Assembly (NCBI GenBank): GCA_004561545.1 | Contig: SFVK01000004.1 | Location: 62,001-126,000 of the forward strand | DNA length: 64,000 nucleotides | DNA from: a bacterium | Lineage (GTDB): Bacteria; Bacillota; Clostridia; Oscillospirales; Ruminococcaceae | Direction of reading: 5' to 3' | Shown here: piece by piece, positions 1-8,333 of the stretch | Numbering within the stretch: position 1 is the stretch's first letter | How the letters are laid out: every line of letters starts with the position of its first letter | Translations under genes and position numbers: made by a program | Notes under the pieces: model-generated | What the model was told of the DNA's origin: nothing | The model's input: only the letters and a program-made list of their open reading frames with translations | The model's database searches: none

Positions 1-1434
1 GGGAACGGTATTGCCCTGACGCAGCAGGGTAACCTTGCCCCCGCTCAGCTCATAGACTGCGCCGTTATAGGGCGCTTCGGCGGGAATGCCCTCCGCCATC
101 AGCTCCCGGGCAAAGCCCTCGGCCACATGGTCCTCGCCATGATTCACAAAAACATGGCGGGGTTTCGGGTCAAAATGACGAATCCACCGCAGCAGCCCTT
201 CCCGGTCGGCGTGGCCCGAAAGGCCGGTCATCTGGCGGATCTGGGCGTTCACCTGCACCGTCTCGCCGAACAGGCGCACCTCGTCGGCGCCCTCCAGCAG
301 CGCGCGGCCCAGGGTTCCTGGGGACTGGAACCCCACAAAAAGCACGGTGCATTCCCCGCGCCACAGATTATGCTTGAGGTGGTGCCGGATGCGCCCGGCA
401 TCGCACATACCGGAGGCGGAGAGAATGACCTTGGGCACCGTGTCCATGTTGATGGCCACCGAGTCCTCTTTTGTCTCGCTGATGTGCAGTCCGGGGAAGC
501 TCAGCGGGTTCTGCCCTGCCTGCACCAGGGCCAGTGCCTCCTCATCATAGCAGTCCATGAAGTTCTCCCGGAAGATGGTGGTGGACTTGCTGGCCAGCGG
601 GCTGTCCACATAGACAGGGAAATCCTCGTGGCCGTGAACGAGATGGGCGGCCTTGATCTGGCGGATAAAATACAGCATTTCCTGGGTGCGGCCCACGGCA
701 AAGGCGGGAATGACCACATTGCCGCCGCGGTCAAAGGTTTCCTGCAAAATGCCGGCCAGCTCCGCCACATAGTCGGGGCGCGGGGGATGGACGCGGTCGC
801 CGTAGGTGGATTCCATCACCACATAATCCGCCCGGATCAGATCATGGGGGTCACGGATCAGCGGCTGGTTCCTGTTGCCGATGTCGCCAGAAAACACAAT
901 GGTCTGGGTTTCCCCGTTTTCGGTCACCCGCAGCGTGATGGAAGCACTGCCCAGAAGATGGCCCACATCGGTAAAAACCACCGTCACGCCGGGAAAAATT
1001 TCAATTTTCTCCTCATAGCGGCAGGGACGGAACTGGGTCATGACGCTGACGGCGTCCTGCACGGTATAGTCCGGTTCCACCGGGTCCCGGCCGCTGCGCT
1101 GGGCCTTGCGGTTCTTCCACTCGGCCTCCTGCTCCTGGATGTGGGCGGAGTCCTCCAGCATAATTTCACACAGGTCTGCGGTGGCGTCGGTGGTGTAGAC
1201 GGGGCCGCGGAACCCGTTTTTGTACAGATAGGGAATGCGCCCCGAATGGTCAATGTGGGCATGGGTGAGCAGAAGGGCCTCGATCTCGCCGGGGGCACAG
1301 GGCAGGCCGTCGTTCTCATAGACGTCCCGGCCCTGTTCCATGCCGCAGTCCACAAGAAAGCGGTGCCCGCCGGTTTCCACCAGGGTGCAGCTGCCGGTCA
1401 CTTCCCGGGCAGCGCCCAAAAATGTCAGCTTCAT
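1..1434 (-). CDS. Beta-CASP metallo-beta-lactamase-fold RNA exonuclease-like hydrolase (3' end cut off)
   Basis: The 478 visible codons start at an ATG at 1434 and run off the left edge, so the C-terminus (family length is usually about 530 residues) is missing. The zinc motif THAHIDHSG is intact with His58, His60, Asp62 and His63, and later segments (STYGDR, a conserved SASGM, and GHAD before the edge) fit the beta-CASP/RMMBL family of mRNA 3'-end processing factor homologues. Such bacterial proteins are cytosolic, zinc-dependent, and act on RNA; the substrate of this one is unknown. It lies 29 bases downstream of the GH25 gene on the same strand and could be cotranscribed. The family is clear, the exact activity inferred. 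Confidence 0.88.
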   Translation of the reverse strand, partial: MKLTFLGAAREVTGSCTLVETGGHRFLVDCGMEQGRDVYENDGLPCAPGEIEALLLTHAHIDHSGRIPYLYKNGFRGPVYTTDATADLCEIMLEDSAHIQEQEAEWKNRKAQRSGRDPVEPDYTVQDAVSVMTQFRPCRYEEKIEIFPGVTVVFTDVGHLLGSASITLRVTENGETQTIVFSGDIGNRNQPLIRDPHDLIRADYVVMESTYGDRVHPPRPDYVAELAGILQETFDRGGNVVIPAFAVGRTQEMLYFIRQIKAAHLVHGHEDFPVYVDSPLASKSTTIFRENFMDCYDEEALALVQAGQNPLSFPGLHISETKEDSVAINMDTVPKVILSASGMCDAGRIRHHLKHNLWRGECTVLFVGFQSPGTLGRALLEGADEVRLFGETVQVNAQIRQMTGLSGHADREGLLRWIRHFDPKPRHVFVNHGEDHVAEGFARELMAEGIPAEAPYNGAVYELSGGKVTLLRQGNTVP

Positions 1435-1463
1435 GGCGCGGACCTCCTTTGGGGGGAACTGAT

Positions 1464-4079
1464 TTATTTGCGCCCGGCGCCCCGCTGAGGTGCTTCGGGC
1501 AGCGTGAAGGGGCTGGCAAAGTTGCCGGTCACATCGTTGAGGTTCATGCGGACATCCCAGAACACATCGCCGTAATCCCGCAGAATTTCGGCGCCGGGAT
1601 CGTTCAGGGCGGCCAGAGTGGCGGTATCGGTGACCAGCAGCGCGGCGCCGTCGGTGACCTGATAGGCCAGCAGGCTTTCCTCATAGGTGCGGCTCACCGT
1701 GCCGGAACCGATGAGGGTGCCGATGGCGGCGGAGGTCGTTTTGACCAGAACCAGCCGCTGCCCGGCGGGCAGCGCGTCACACAAAGCACCCCGGGTGATC
1801 TCGCCGAATTCCAGCTCACTGACGCCGCCCGCCAGTGCGGTCAGCGGCAGATCCTGCGTCCCGGCGGGCCAGCTGTCCCGATCGCCGTCGGCACAGGCCT
1901 CATAGAAGGAGGCAATATAGTTGCCAAAGCTGATGGTCTTGGAGGTGGTTTCGTTTTCGGCAAAAGTGAAGAGCGTCTGCTCCCAGACCTCCGCATCGCC
2001 GTCCGCCAGCTTTTGCAGGGCGGTGAAGGTGGAATCATAGACCTTCTGCTGCTCTGCCGTATAGCTGCCCCGGGCGGATTTCAGCTCCGCCGGGGTGACG
2101 GTGCCCGCCGCAGCGGTCACGCCACCGTCCGTTTCGAAAGTCAGCTCCAGCTTGCCGATGGAATTCCAGCCGTCGGCGGCGGCCACGCAGATGCCGCTGC
2201 CGGCGGCGGTTTCGCCGGTGGTGAGCACCGCAGTGACCCCCAGTTCGGTGAGGGTGTCAAGGATTTCCGACACATTGGTGTCCGGCCCCGCCAGGCAGAT
2301 CACGGCGTCCGCCCCTTTGGCCTGGAGGGCCGCCACCTGTTCGGAGGCGGTGATGGCCATATCGGCGGCGGTGAGCTTGCACGCGTGGGCGGTGTTGCCG
2401 GTGGAGGCCAGAGAGAAGAAACCGATGGTCTTGCCCGCCTCCTCCACCACCACATTCCTGCCGTTGGAGATGCGGTTGCGGCTCCAGCAGGTGGAGCGGG
2501 CCAGCAGCGGGTCGCCGGATTCTGTGAGCAGATTGGCGGCGATGCTTGCCCCCGAGGCGGTGGCCGCGTCGGAGATCAGCCGCTCGGTGCCGAACGCCAG
2601 ATCCGCAGCGTCAAACGCCTGCAAATCGTAGCCTGCCGCCGCGAAAGCGCTGGTCATGTCCATACCGCCGGTCAGGCTGGTGCGCACCGTTCCCTGAAGG
2701 CTGCCGCCCACATCCAGCAGGACCGCATCCGGGTTGGAGGCCTTGAGGGCCGCCAGATCGGCAAAGCTGACCTCGCCGTTGTCGGTCCGGCCGCAGAGAT
2801 TGCCGGTGAAATAGACCGGCACTGTGATGCGGCCCACCCGCACCGTGACCTCGGCGCTCCGGCGGCCATCCGCCAGGGTGGCGGTGACGGTGCATTCGCC
2901 CTCGCCCTTTGCTTTGACCACGCCCTTTTTGCTGACGGTGGCCACCGCCTCATTGTCGCTGGACCAGTAAACTTTCTGGCCGCCGTCGGACTCCGCCGGC
3001 TCGTTGGTGGTCAGCGCCGCTTCGCTCTTCACCCTGGGCAGCCACAGTTCATTTTTATAGGTATCGTTGGTGAAGGATGCCTCCCCGGTGTCCTTCACGC
3101 CGGTGAACATCAACTCTTCCATCACAAAGTCCACATCCACCGTATCGCTCTGAACACCGTATTTGGCGCCCGGCTCAGTGTAGGTGCTCTGCCAGAGGGA
3201 ATAGGGGCCGGTATAGCCCAGCTCGGAGTTGAACCGGGCAATCCAGAAATGATCCCGCCAGCGGTCAAAGGCCGGATCGGTGAGGCGGGCGCGGGTCCAG
3301 TTGATGGAGGCATAGATGCCCTCCTCCCCCTGATAGCCCAGCTCGCGCAGGCGGTCAAAAAAGACCTCGGCCAGATGGGCCATCTCCTCGGGGTACAGCC
3401 CGGTGATGGCCTTGTCCTCCAGGTCATAGTAGACGGGGTAATCCAGGTGATAGGGGTTGGCGGTATAATCCTCCAGCCCCTCATGGGGCGGGCTGACCAG
3501 GCCCAGCAGCCGGGCCACATGCTCGGCCTCCGACCGGGCCTGTTCCTCGGTGGTGGCGTAGGAATAGAGATAGGTGCCAAAGGGAATGCCCAGCCGGGTA
3601 CACTCGTCGGCATTGCGGCGCCACTGCTCGTCATCCTGGGCATAATCGCCCTCGCCGTTCCACTCGCTGCCAAAACCGCAGCGCAGGATAGCAAAGTCAA
3701 TCCCGGCGGCCTGGGCCTTCTCCCAGTCCACCTCGCCCTGATATTTGCTCACATCAATGCCCTTTTTTGTGGCAGCCAGAATGGGCTCCCCGGCGTCATT
3801 GAAATAATACCCCGCGTCGTTCTTCTGCCACGCGCCGGCCGTGGTGCCCGGGTCAATGGTGGCCGGACCTTTGGGGCTGCGGTTGCAGGCCACCAGCAGC
3901 ACAATGACCAGCACCACCGCCAGCAGCACTGCTCCACCTGCCACAAGGCGGCGCTGACGCTGCCTGCGGAGTCGGGCGGCCTTTGCCCGCTGTTGGGCCG
4001 CCGTATGCCGGGGACGCTGCCCTGCGGGACCGGGGGCGGCCTGACCCGGTTTTTGATTCTGACGTTTTTGTTGTTCCAT
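1464..4079 (-). CDS. Membrane-anchored GH25 lysozyme with Big_2 domain and degenerate 5'-nucleotidase-like domain
   Basis: The 871-residue protein has a basic Gln/Pro-rich N-terminus (1-44), one hydrophobic anchor (about 45-65, ending in LVAC, which could also read as a lipobox), a GH25 muramidase domain (about 108-325) with Asp111 in GIDVSKYQG and the DLE pair Asp221/Glu223, a Big_2 Ig-like domain (about 336-418) and a C-terminal half (about 420-860) laid out like a 5'-nucleotidase/UshA protein. GH25 enzymes cleave the MurNAc-GlcNAc bond of peptidoglycan, so this should act outside the membrane. In the nucleotidase half the metal-ligand motifs are all altered: TNDxHGR reads TGNLCGR, DxGDSLQG reads DVGGSLQG and GNHEFD reads AADLAFG. 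That half is therefore probably a binding or structural module. GH25 is sure; the role of the C-terminal half is inferred. Confidence 0.88.
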   Translation of the reverse strand: MEQQKRQNQKPGQAAPGPAGQRPRHTAAQQRAKAARLRRQRQRRLVAGGAVLLAVVLVIVLLVACNRSPKGPATIDPGTTAGAWQKNDAGYYFNDAGEPILAATKKGIDVSKYQGEVDWEKAQAAGIDFAILRCGFGSEWNGEGDYAQDDEQWRRNADECTRLGIPFGTYLYSYATTEEQARSEAEHVARLLGLVSPPHEGLEDYTANPYHLDYPVYYDLEDKAITGLYPEEMAHLAEVFFDRLRELGYQGEEGIYASINWTRARLTDPAFDRWRDHFWIARFNSELGYTGPYSLWQSTYTEPGAKYGVQSDTVDVDFVMEELMFTGVKDTGEASFTNDTYKNELWLPRVKSEAALTTNEPAESDGGQKVYWSSDNEAVATVSKKGVVKAKGEGECTVTATLADGRRSAEVTVRVGRITVPVYFTGNLCGRTDNGEVSFADLAALKASNPDAVLLDVGGSLQGTVRTSLTGGMDMTSAFAAAGYDLQAFDAADLAFGTERLISDAATASGASIAANLLTESGDPLLARSTCWSRNRISNGRNVVVEEAGKTIGFFSLASTGNTAHACKLTAADMAITASEQVAALQAKGADAVICLAGPDTNVSEILDTLTELGVTAVLTTGETAAGSGICVAAADGWNSIGKLELTFETDGGVTAAAGTVTPAELKSARGSYTAEQQKVYDSTFTALQKLADGDAEVWEQTLFTFAENETTSKTISFGNYIASFYEACADGDRDSWPAGTQDLPLTALAGGVSELEFGEITRGALCDALPAGQRLVLVKTTSAAIGTLIGSGTVSRTYEESLLAYQVTDGAALLVTDTATLAALNDPGAEILRDYGDVFWDVRMNLNDVTGNFASPFTLPEAPQRGAGRK

Positions 4080-4203
4080 AATCCTGTTCCTGCCGTCCTG
4101 TTGAAAAGTCCAATGATTTCAGTTAAGAATATGGTACCATTTTGTCAGAAAAAATACAATGACTGAATTGTGGAGTTTCCATAAAATTCACACAATCCAA
4201 TTT

Positions 4204-4971
4204 TTATTTTTCGTGCCAGGTGCCGCGATAGACCCCTGCGGCGCGCAGCAGATCCTTGACCGCCTCGCCGCCCACCACCAGCCCGCAGGCGGCGGGCACA
4301 AAGGCGTTGGAGGCAGGCGCCGTCCGGCGGGACGCGGCGGGGGTCTCGCCGTCCTGCTGCGCACCGGGCAGCGGGGGCAGGGGCGGCTCCTCGGAGTAGA
4401 CCACCTTCACCCTGCCCAGGTTCCGTTTGCGGCATTCCACCCGGATCACCTTGGCCAGCGGGTCCACGCTGGTATGGGAAAGGTCCGCCACCCGGAAGGC
4501 TGTGGGGTCCAGTTTGTTGGCCGCCCCCATGCTGCACAGGATGGGCACCCCCGCCGTCTTGCACCGCTCGATGAGCATCAGCTTGGCGGTGACGGTGTCG
4601 ATGCAGTCCACCACATAGTCAAAGCGGGAAAGGTCAATGCCGTCCGCCGTCTCCTTTCCATAAAAGCAGCGGCAGGGATGAACCCGAATGGCGGGGTCAA
4701 TATCGGTGATCCGCTGTGCCATCACATCCACCTTGTACTGCCCCAGGGTGGAGTGGAGCGCCACCAGCTGCCGGTTGAGGTTGGAGAGGGCGACGGTATC
4801 GGGGTCAAAGAGGCTCAGCTCCCCCACCCCGCTGCGGGCCAGTACCTCGGCGGCGTGGCCGCCCACCCCGCCGATGCCGAACACCGCCACATGCGCGCCG
4901 CGCAGCGCGTCCAGCGCGGGCTGGCCCAGCAGGCGCCGGGTGCGATTGTATTGTTCCGAATTGGGTTCCAT
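4204..4971 (-). CDS. tcdA: tRNA threonylcarbamoyladenosine dehydratase (ThiF/E1-like)
   Basis: A 255-residue ThiF/MoeB/HesA superfamily protein with the nucleotide-binding loop VFGIGGVGGHAAE near residue 28, the FDPDTV acidic segment, and CSMGAANKLDPT typical of the TcdA (CsdL/YgdL) branch. TcdA uses ATP to cyclise t6A37 of ANN-decoding tRNAs to ct6A in the cytosol. I chose the ATG at 4971 because GGGAG sits about 12 bases upstream and homology starts immediately after it; an upstream extension in frame is low-complexity. It lacks the ubiquitin-like partner genes of true E1-type sulfur carriers, which favours TcdA over ThiF/MoeB. Confidence 0.87.
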   Translation of the reverse strand: MEPNSEQYNRTRRLLGQPALDALRGAHVAVFGIGGVGGHAAEVLARSGVGELSLFDPDTVALSNLNRQLVALHSTLGQYKVDVMAQRITDIDPAIRVHPCRCFYGKETADGIDLSRFDYVVDCIDTVTAKLMLIERCKTAGVPILCSMGAANKLDPTAFRVADLSHTSVDPLAKVIRVECRKRNLGRVKVVYSEEPPLPPLPGAQQDGETPAASRRTAPASNAFVPAACGLVVGGEAVKDLLRAAGVYRGTWHEK

Positions 4972-5036
4972 CAAAATCAACTCCCTTTGGGGGATATTAT
5001 ATACTAAGAGCGGGCGGAATGGGAAGGAAAATCCGC

Positions 5037-5072
5037 TCAAAAAGCAAAACGGCCGCCCTTGCCGGGCGGCCG
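5037..5072 (-). terminator. Rho-independent terminator of the acetyltransferase gene
   Basis: A 9-bp GC stem, CGGCCGCCC at 5050-5058 paired with GGGCGGCCG at 5064-5072, is followed on the minus strand by TTTTGCTTTTT. It lies just after the frameshifted acetyltransferase and before tcdA. Confidence 0.8.
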
Positions 5073-5103
5073 CGCAGGCCAACGGGCTGCGTGCAGGTCA
5101 GCG

Positions 5104-5630
5104 TCACAGCGCAATCCAGTACCGCTCCATGACATCCCCCGTTTCAGGGTCCGTCACGGTATTTTCCAGTGCCCCGCCGTTTTTCTGGATCAGGCGGGCC
5201 GAAGCCCGGTTGCCGCTTTTACAGGTGAGCAGCACGCGGTCCATGCCCCTGGCCCGAGCCGCCTCCAGCACCAGCTTGAGCTGACGGTCCCCATACCCCT
5301 TTCCCCGCTCCCCGGGGCGGATGCTGTATCCGATCTGGCCGTAATATAAAAGGATCTTCTCGTTCACGGCAAGGCGCAGGTCCGCCATTCCCACCAGCCG
5401 GTCATCCTGCGCCGGATGCACAAATACTGCTGGTCAGGCACCCAATGGAGCGGGCAGGTCTGAGCCTTGGCGGCAAGCGTTACCCAGTCCAGCCAGTCTC
5501 CGGCCCGCTCAAAGCGGCGCAGGCTGGAAGTGCCGTCCATACTGCTGCCGGTTTGCAGAAATTCCAGACGGTATTCCTCAATCTGCTGCGCGTAGCGGGC
5601 GCAGGGTTCTGCCAGCCTCAATGATTCCAT
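5104..5630 (-). pseudogene. GNAT N-acetyltransferase broken by a one-base frameshift
   Basis: The N-terminal half (from the ATG at 5630, GGAAAGG upstream, beginning MESLRLAEP) and the C-terminal half (IGYSIRPGERGKGYG, the acetyl-CoA pyrophosphate loop, to the stop at 5104) lie in different frames. Adding one T to the T run opposite the AAA at 5422-5424 would join them into QQYFVHPAQDDRLVGM and restore a 175-residue GNAT protein. Nothing else is damaged, so this is either a very recent inactivation or a homopolymer sequencing error. Its substrate cannot be told from the sequence. Confidence 0.8.
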
Positions 5631-5656
5631 GAGAGCACCGCCTTTCCGAGTCTCCA

Positions 5657-7141
5657 TTATATCCCATGCCGGGTGGCCTGTCCAGCCCCCACAGTTTCAC
5701 GGATTCGGGCGGCCAGGGCGGTGCTCTGCCCGGCACAGCGCCGCAGCAGGGACCAGTCATAATCCTGTCCCGCCAGATGGCGGGCGGTCTGGTCTTGAAC
5801 GCACCACCATTCCACCGGCAGGCAGCACAACACCGTAAAGCTGACGGCAGCCGCTGCCAGGGCAATCCGTGCCGCCGGGATGGGGCGGTACAGCCGGACC
5901 CATGCCAGAATGCTGGTCAGAAGCAGAACGGCCAGCACCCAGGCCGACCAGACACGTTTGGGGGTCAGGCCGAAAAGAACCGTGTAGACGCCCAGCTTGA
6001 CCGCCGCCAGCAGCGCAAAGGCCACGCCGAAGCCGCAGAACACCGCCAGAAGCACCCGGCGCGGTGCGCGGCGTTCCAGCGGTGCATCGCCCAAGAAAAA
6101 GAGCAGGGCCAGCACCGCCAGATCCAGCGCCATCACGCGGCAGAGTTCCCAGAAACCGTTGACCGCAAAGGCGGCGGCATCGGGGGCAGTCAGCGGCAGC
6201 GGCGCCCCCAGCGCAGCGGCAAAGCCTGCGGCCTGCACCCCGAAAAAGAGGGCATACACCCCGCAGAGCACCCCCACCATCAGATTGGCGGTGAGCGCCG
6301 TCAGCCGGGGCGCGGCGCCAATGCGGGCCCAGACCTTTGCGCCGGGGAATGGCGGTTCCTGCCGGGACGCCGCGCCGCCGGCCAGACCAAAGAGCCAGGC
6401 TCCCACCGGCACAGAGATCGTGAACCACACAAGGAAATTGACAAAGCCCTCGTTGTTCCAGAGCAGCCGATCCAGCCAGCTTCCAATGCCCTGCCACAGC
6501 CGGGCAAAGTTCTGGTCCACGCGGGCGAGCTGACCACAGGCGAAGGCTCCCAGCGCCAGCGCCGCCGCAGCGCTGAGCACAAACTGCACCAGACGGCGGG
6601 CGGTGCCCTGCTCCCCCGCCCTGCGCCGGGCCGCCCAGGCGCGGATTGCTCCCGCCAGCGTGGTGATTCGCAGCCCAAAATGACCGAAGGGAATCACAAA
6701 GATCCCTGTCAGCGCGTCCAGCGGCGCCAGACTGCCGCTGCGCCCGGCGGCGAGCATCCCGGTGCGGCTGAGCACGCACCAGATGGCCGTCAGATGCCAG
6801 ACTGCGGACTGGAACACGCCGATGCCGTCGATGTGAAGTCCGACGGCAAGGATGGCTCCGCTTTGAATCAGCCAGCACAAAGCCCACAGCCGCGCTTCCC
6901 GTCCCGCCGGACGCCGGGCCGCCCGGGCCAGAAGTTCGGTCAGGGCCAGGTAACACACCGCAAAGAGCAGCGGCCCCCAGCGGGTAGCCGGGCCGTCAAA
7001 GGGCGCGGCGAACAGGATGTTGCGCACATAAAGGTAGGCCAGCGGATAGCTTGCCAGTGCTGCGGCAGCCAAAGCCGGGGAATTTTTGGGTGCAGAAAAG
7101 AGAAGGGGCCGGGTTCCGGCCTCTTTAGGCGTCTGATTCAT
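5657..7141 (-). CDS. Polytopic membrane protein of DUF4153/DUF4173 type
   Basis: A 494-residue protein with roughly ten to twelve hydrophobic segments and a conserved-looking FGLTPKRVWSAWVLA near residue 395, which resembles the GLTPKRV segment of DUF4153-type membrane proteins. Its biochemical role is unknown. It is the last gene of a three-gene minus-strand operon after an XRE regulator (18-base gap) and a DUF2975 membrane protein, so it probably shares their regulation. Family assignment is from recall of motifs and should be treated as moderate. Confidence 0.6.
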   Translation of the reverse strand: MNQTPKEAGTRPLLFSAPKNSPALAAAALASYPLAYLYVRNILFAAPFDGPATRWGPLLFAVCYLALTELLARAARRPAGREARLWALCWLIQSGAILAVGLHIDGIGVFQSAVWHLTAIWCVLSRTGMLAAGRSGSLAPLDALTGIFVIPFGHFGLRITTLAGAIRAWAARRRAGEQGTARRLVQFVLSAAAALALGAFACGQLARVDQNFARLWQGIGSWLDRLLWNNEGFVNFLVWFTISVPVGAWLFGLAGGAASRQEPPFPGAKVWARIGAAPRLTALTANLMVGVLCGVYALFFGVQAAGFAAALGAPLPLTAPDAAAFAVNGFWELCRVMALDLAVLALLFFLGDAPLERRAPRRVLLAVFCGFGVAFALLAAVKLGVYTVLFGLTPKRVWSAWVLAVLLLTSILAWVRLYRPIPAARIALAAAAVSFTVLCCLPVEWWCVQDQTARHLAGQDYDWSLLRRCAGQSTALAARIRETVGAGQATRHGI

Positions 7142-7159
7142 CGGTTTCTCCTTATCTGA

Positions 7160-7393
7160 TCAGGGGTGAAGGTCCGGTCCATCCTCCGGGCCGGGCCGGT
7201 ATTCCAGCAGGTCGGCGGGTTGACAGTCCAGTGCGCGGCAGAGGGCTTCCAGCGTGGAAAACCGCACCGCTTTGGCTTTGTTGTTTTTCAGGATGGACAG
7301 GTTTGCCGGGGTAATGCCGATTTGCTCCGCCAGCTCCCCCGCGCCGATATGGCGTTTGGCCATCATCACATCCAGATTGACCACGATGGGCAT
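7160..7393 (-). CDS. Small XRE-family transcriptional regulator (YozG-like)
   Basis: A 77-residue protein that is essentially one Cro/C1 helix-turn-helix domain (GELAEQIGITPANLSILKN, then FSTLEALCRALDCQPADLLEY). Small regulators of this kind are commonly coupled with DUF2975 membrane proteins, as here, where it begins 12 bases after the DUF2975 gene on the same strand. It probably regulates the operon it sits in. No ligand-binding domain is present. Confidence 0.85.
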   Translation of the reverse strand: MPIVVNLDVMMAKRHIGAGELAEQIGITPANLSILKNNKAKAVRFSTLEALCRALDCQPADLLEYRPGPEDGPDLHP

Positions 7394-7405
7394 GGGTGGG
7401 CCTCC

Positions 7406-7903
7406 TTACACGGTATAATCCAGTTCATCCTTCATGCGCACTGCCTGGGCAAAGGCGTTCTTGACGACCCGGACGATGAGGGCCATAAATCCGGCGGCCA
7501 GGCCCACGGCAAAGATAAAGGGCAGGCCCACCACGGCGCCCGTGGGCAGGCAGAGCATTGCCGCCCAGGTACAGCACCAGGAAATGCGGCGCAGCGCGGT
7601 GACGTTCTGCGTCACAAAAACGCTGCCCCGCTCGGTGCGGCGCAGAAAATGATAGAGATTCCACAGCATCCACAGCGCCAGCGCCGCACAGATATAGCCC
7701 AGCCCCAGCAGCACATAGCCCAGTCCCGGCCCGGCCGCCTGGTACAGCCCGTGGCTCTCCATCACCCAGCGCACAATGACCGGGCCGCACAATGTCATAA
7801 CCACGCACCCTGCGGCGGCGGCCAGCGTGAGGAATTTGGTGAGCACAATGCTCTTTTCATCGGTCCAGCCCAGGATGCCATGCGGGTGGTCTTCATGGTT
7901 CAT
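7406..7903 (-). CDS. DUF2975 membrane protein
   Basis: A 165-residue protein with four hydrophobic segments (about 22-46, 58-84, 108-124, 125-150) and the layout of DUF2975 proteins. It is the first gene of the operon with the XRE regulator and the larger membrane protein. DUF2975 proteins have no established biochemical activity; the pairing with an XRE regulator suggests a membrane-linked signalling or stress role, which is inference. A good promoter lies at 7933-7961. Confidence 0.75.
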   Translation of the reverse strand: MNHEDHPHGILGWTDEKSIVLTKFLTLAAAAGCVVMTLCGPVIVRWVMESHGLYQAAGPGLGYVLLGLGYICAALALWMLWNLYHFLRRTERGSVFVTQNVTALRRISWCCTWAAMLCLPTGAVVGLPFIFAVGLAAGFMALIVRVVKNAFAQAVRMKDELDYTV

Positions 7904-7932
7904 AGCGGGTCCCCCTTCCGTTCTTTGCTGTC

Positions 7933-7961
7933 AGTATACCACAGGGCACATTGTTTTGCAA
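7933..7961 (-). promoter_or_regulatory. Promoter of the DUF2975-XRE operon
   Basis: Minus-strand TTGCAA (7956-7961), 17-base spacer, TATACT (7933-7938), about 30 bases before the DUF2975 start codon, in an AT-rich intergenic region. Confidence 0.7.
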
Positions 7962-8031
7962 GATGTTTTTATCGTTTTTCAATATATTTTTGTTGTTTTT
8001 CATTTTGAATCCAATTCGTGACAAAAAAAGA

Positions 8032-8060
8032 TTGACAATTCGGCCTTTGCTTGGTATAAT
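8032..8060 (+). promoter_or_regulatory. Promoter of tRNA-Lys
   Basis: Exact consensus hexamers TTGACA (8032-8037) and TATAAT (8055-8060) with a 17-base spacer, 27 bases before the mature tRNA. Confidence 0.9.
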
Positions 8061-8087
8061 AGTAAAGCTGTAAAAAGCGTGGCATAT

Positions 8088-8163
8088 GTGCCCGTAGCTC
8101 AGCTGGCAGAGCACCTGACTTTTAATCAGGGTGTCCGGGATTCGAATTCCCGCGGGCGCACCA
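8088..8163 (+). tRNA. tRNA-Lys (anticodon TTT)
   Basis: A 76-base cloverleaf: acceptor GTGCCCG/CGGGCGC with one T-G wobble, D arm GCTC/GAGC, anticodon stem CCTGA/TCAGG with loop CTTTTAA (anticodon TTT at 8121-8123), T arm CGGGA/TCCCG around TTCGAAT, and an encoded CCA end at 8161-8163. It is transcribed alone from its own consensus promoter and followed at once by a terminator. Confidence 0.97.
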
Positions 8164-8203
8164 AAAAGCCGGACCGGTTTTCAGAACCGGTCCGGCTTTT
8201 GAT
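8164..8203 (+). terminator. Terminator of tRNA-Lys
   Basis: Thirteen-bp stem AGCCGGACCGGTT/AACCGGTCCGGCT with a CAG-containing loop, flanked by A and T runs so it could work in both directions. Confidence 0.9.
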
Positions 8204-8264
8204 ATTGGATGGATGCTCCCCCGATCCTCTTGGAGGGAGCTTGTGTTTGCAGTGTCAGGCAGTC

Positions 8265-8302
8265 AAAAAGCGCCGTTTCCCAGATGGAGAACGGCGCTTT
8301 TT
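8265..8302 (-). terminator. Terminator of the TRAP/aldolase operon
   Basis: AAAAAGCGCCGTT at 8265-8277 pairs with AACGGCGCTTTTT at 8290-8302. It lies about 30 bases past the aldolase stop codon and has a T run on the minus strand. Confidence 0.85.
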
Positions 8303-8333
8303 GTATTGTGGAGGTTATGGGAATGTCAAAAGG

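Noticed and set aside
4120..4160. Palindrome ATGGTACCAT upstream of the GH25 gene as an operator
   Set aside because: Only ten bases, single copy, and no regulator gene nearby.
1422..4166. 914-codon open frame on the plus strand opposite the GH25 gene
   Set aside because: It is antisense to a gene with clear domains, lacks a ribosome site, and is rich in Gly, His, Gln, Ala and Val as expected when GC-rich codons are read backwards.
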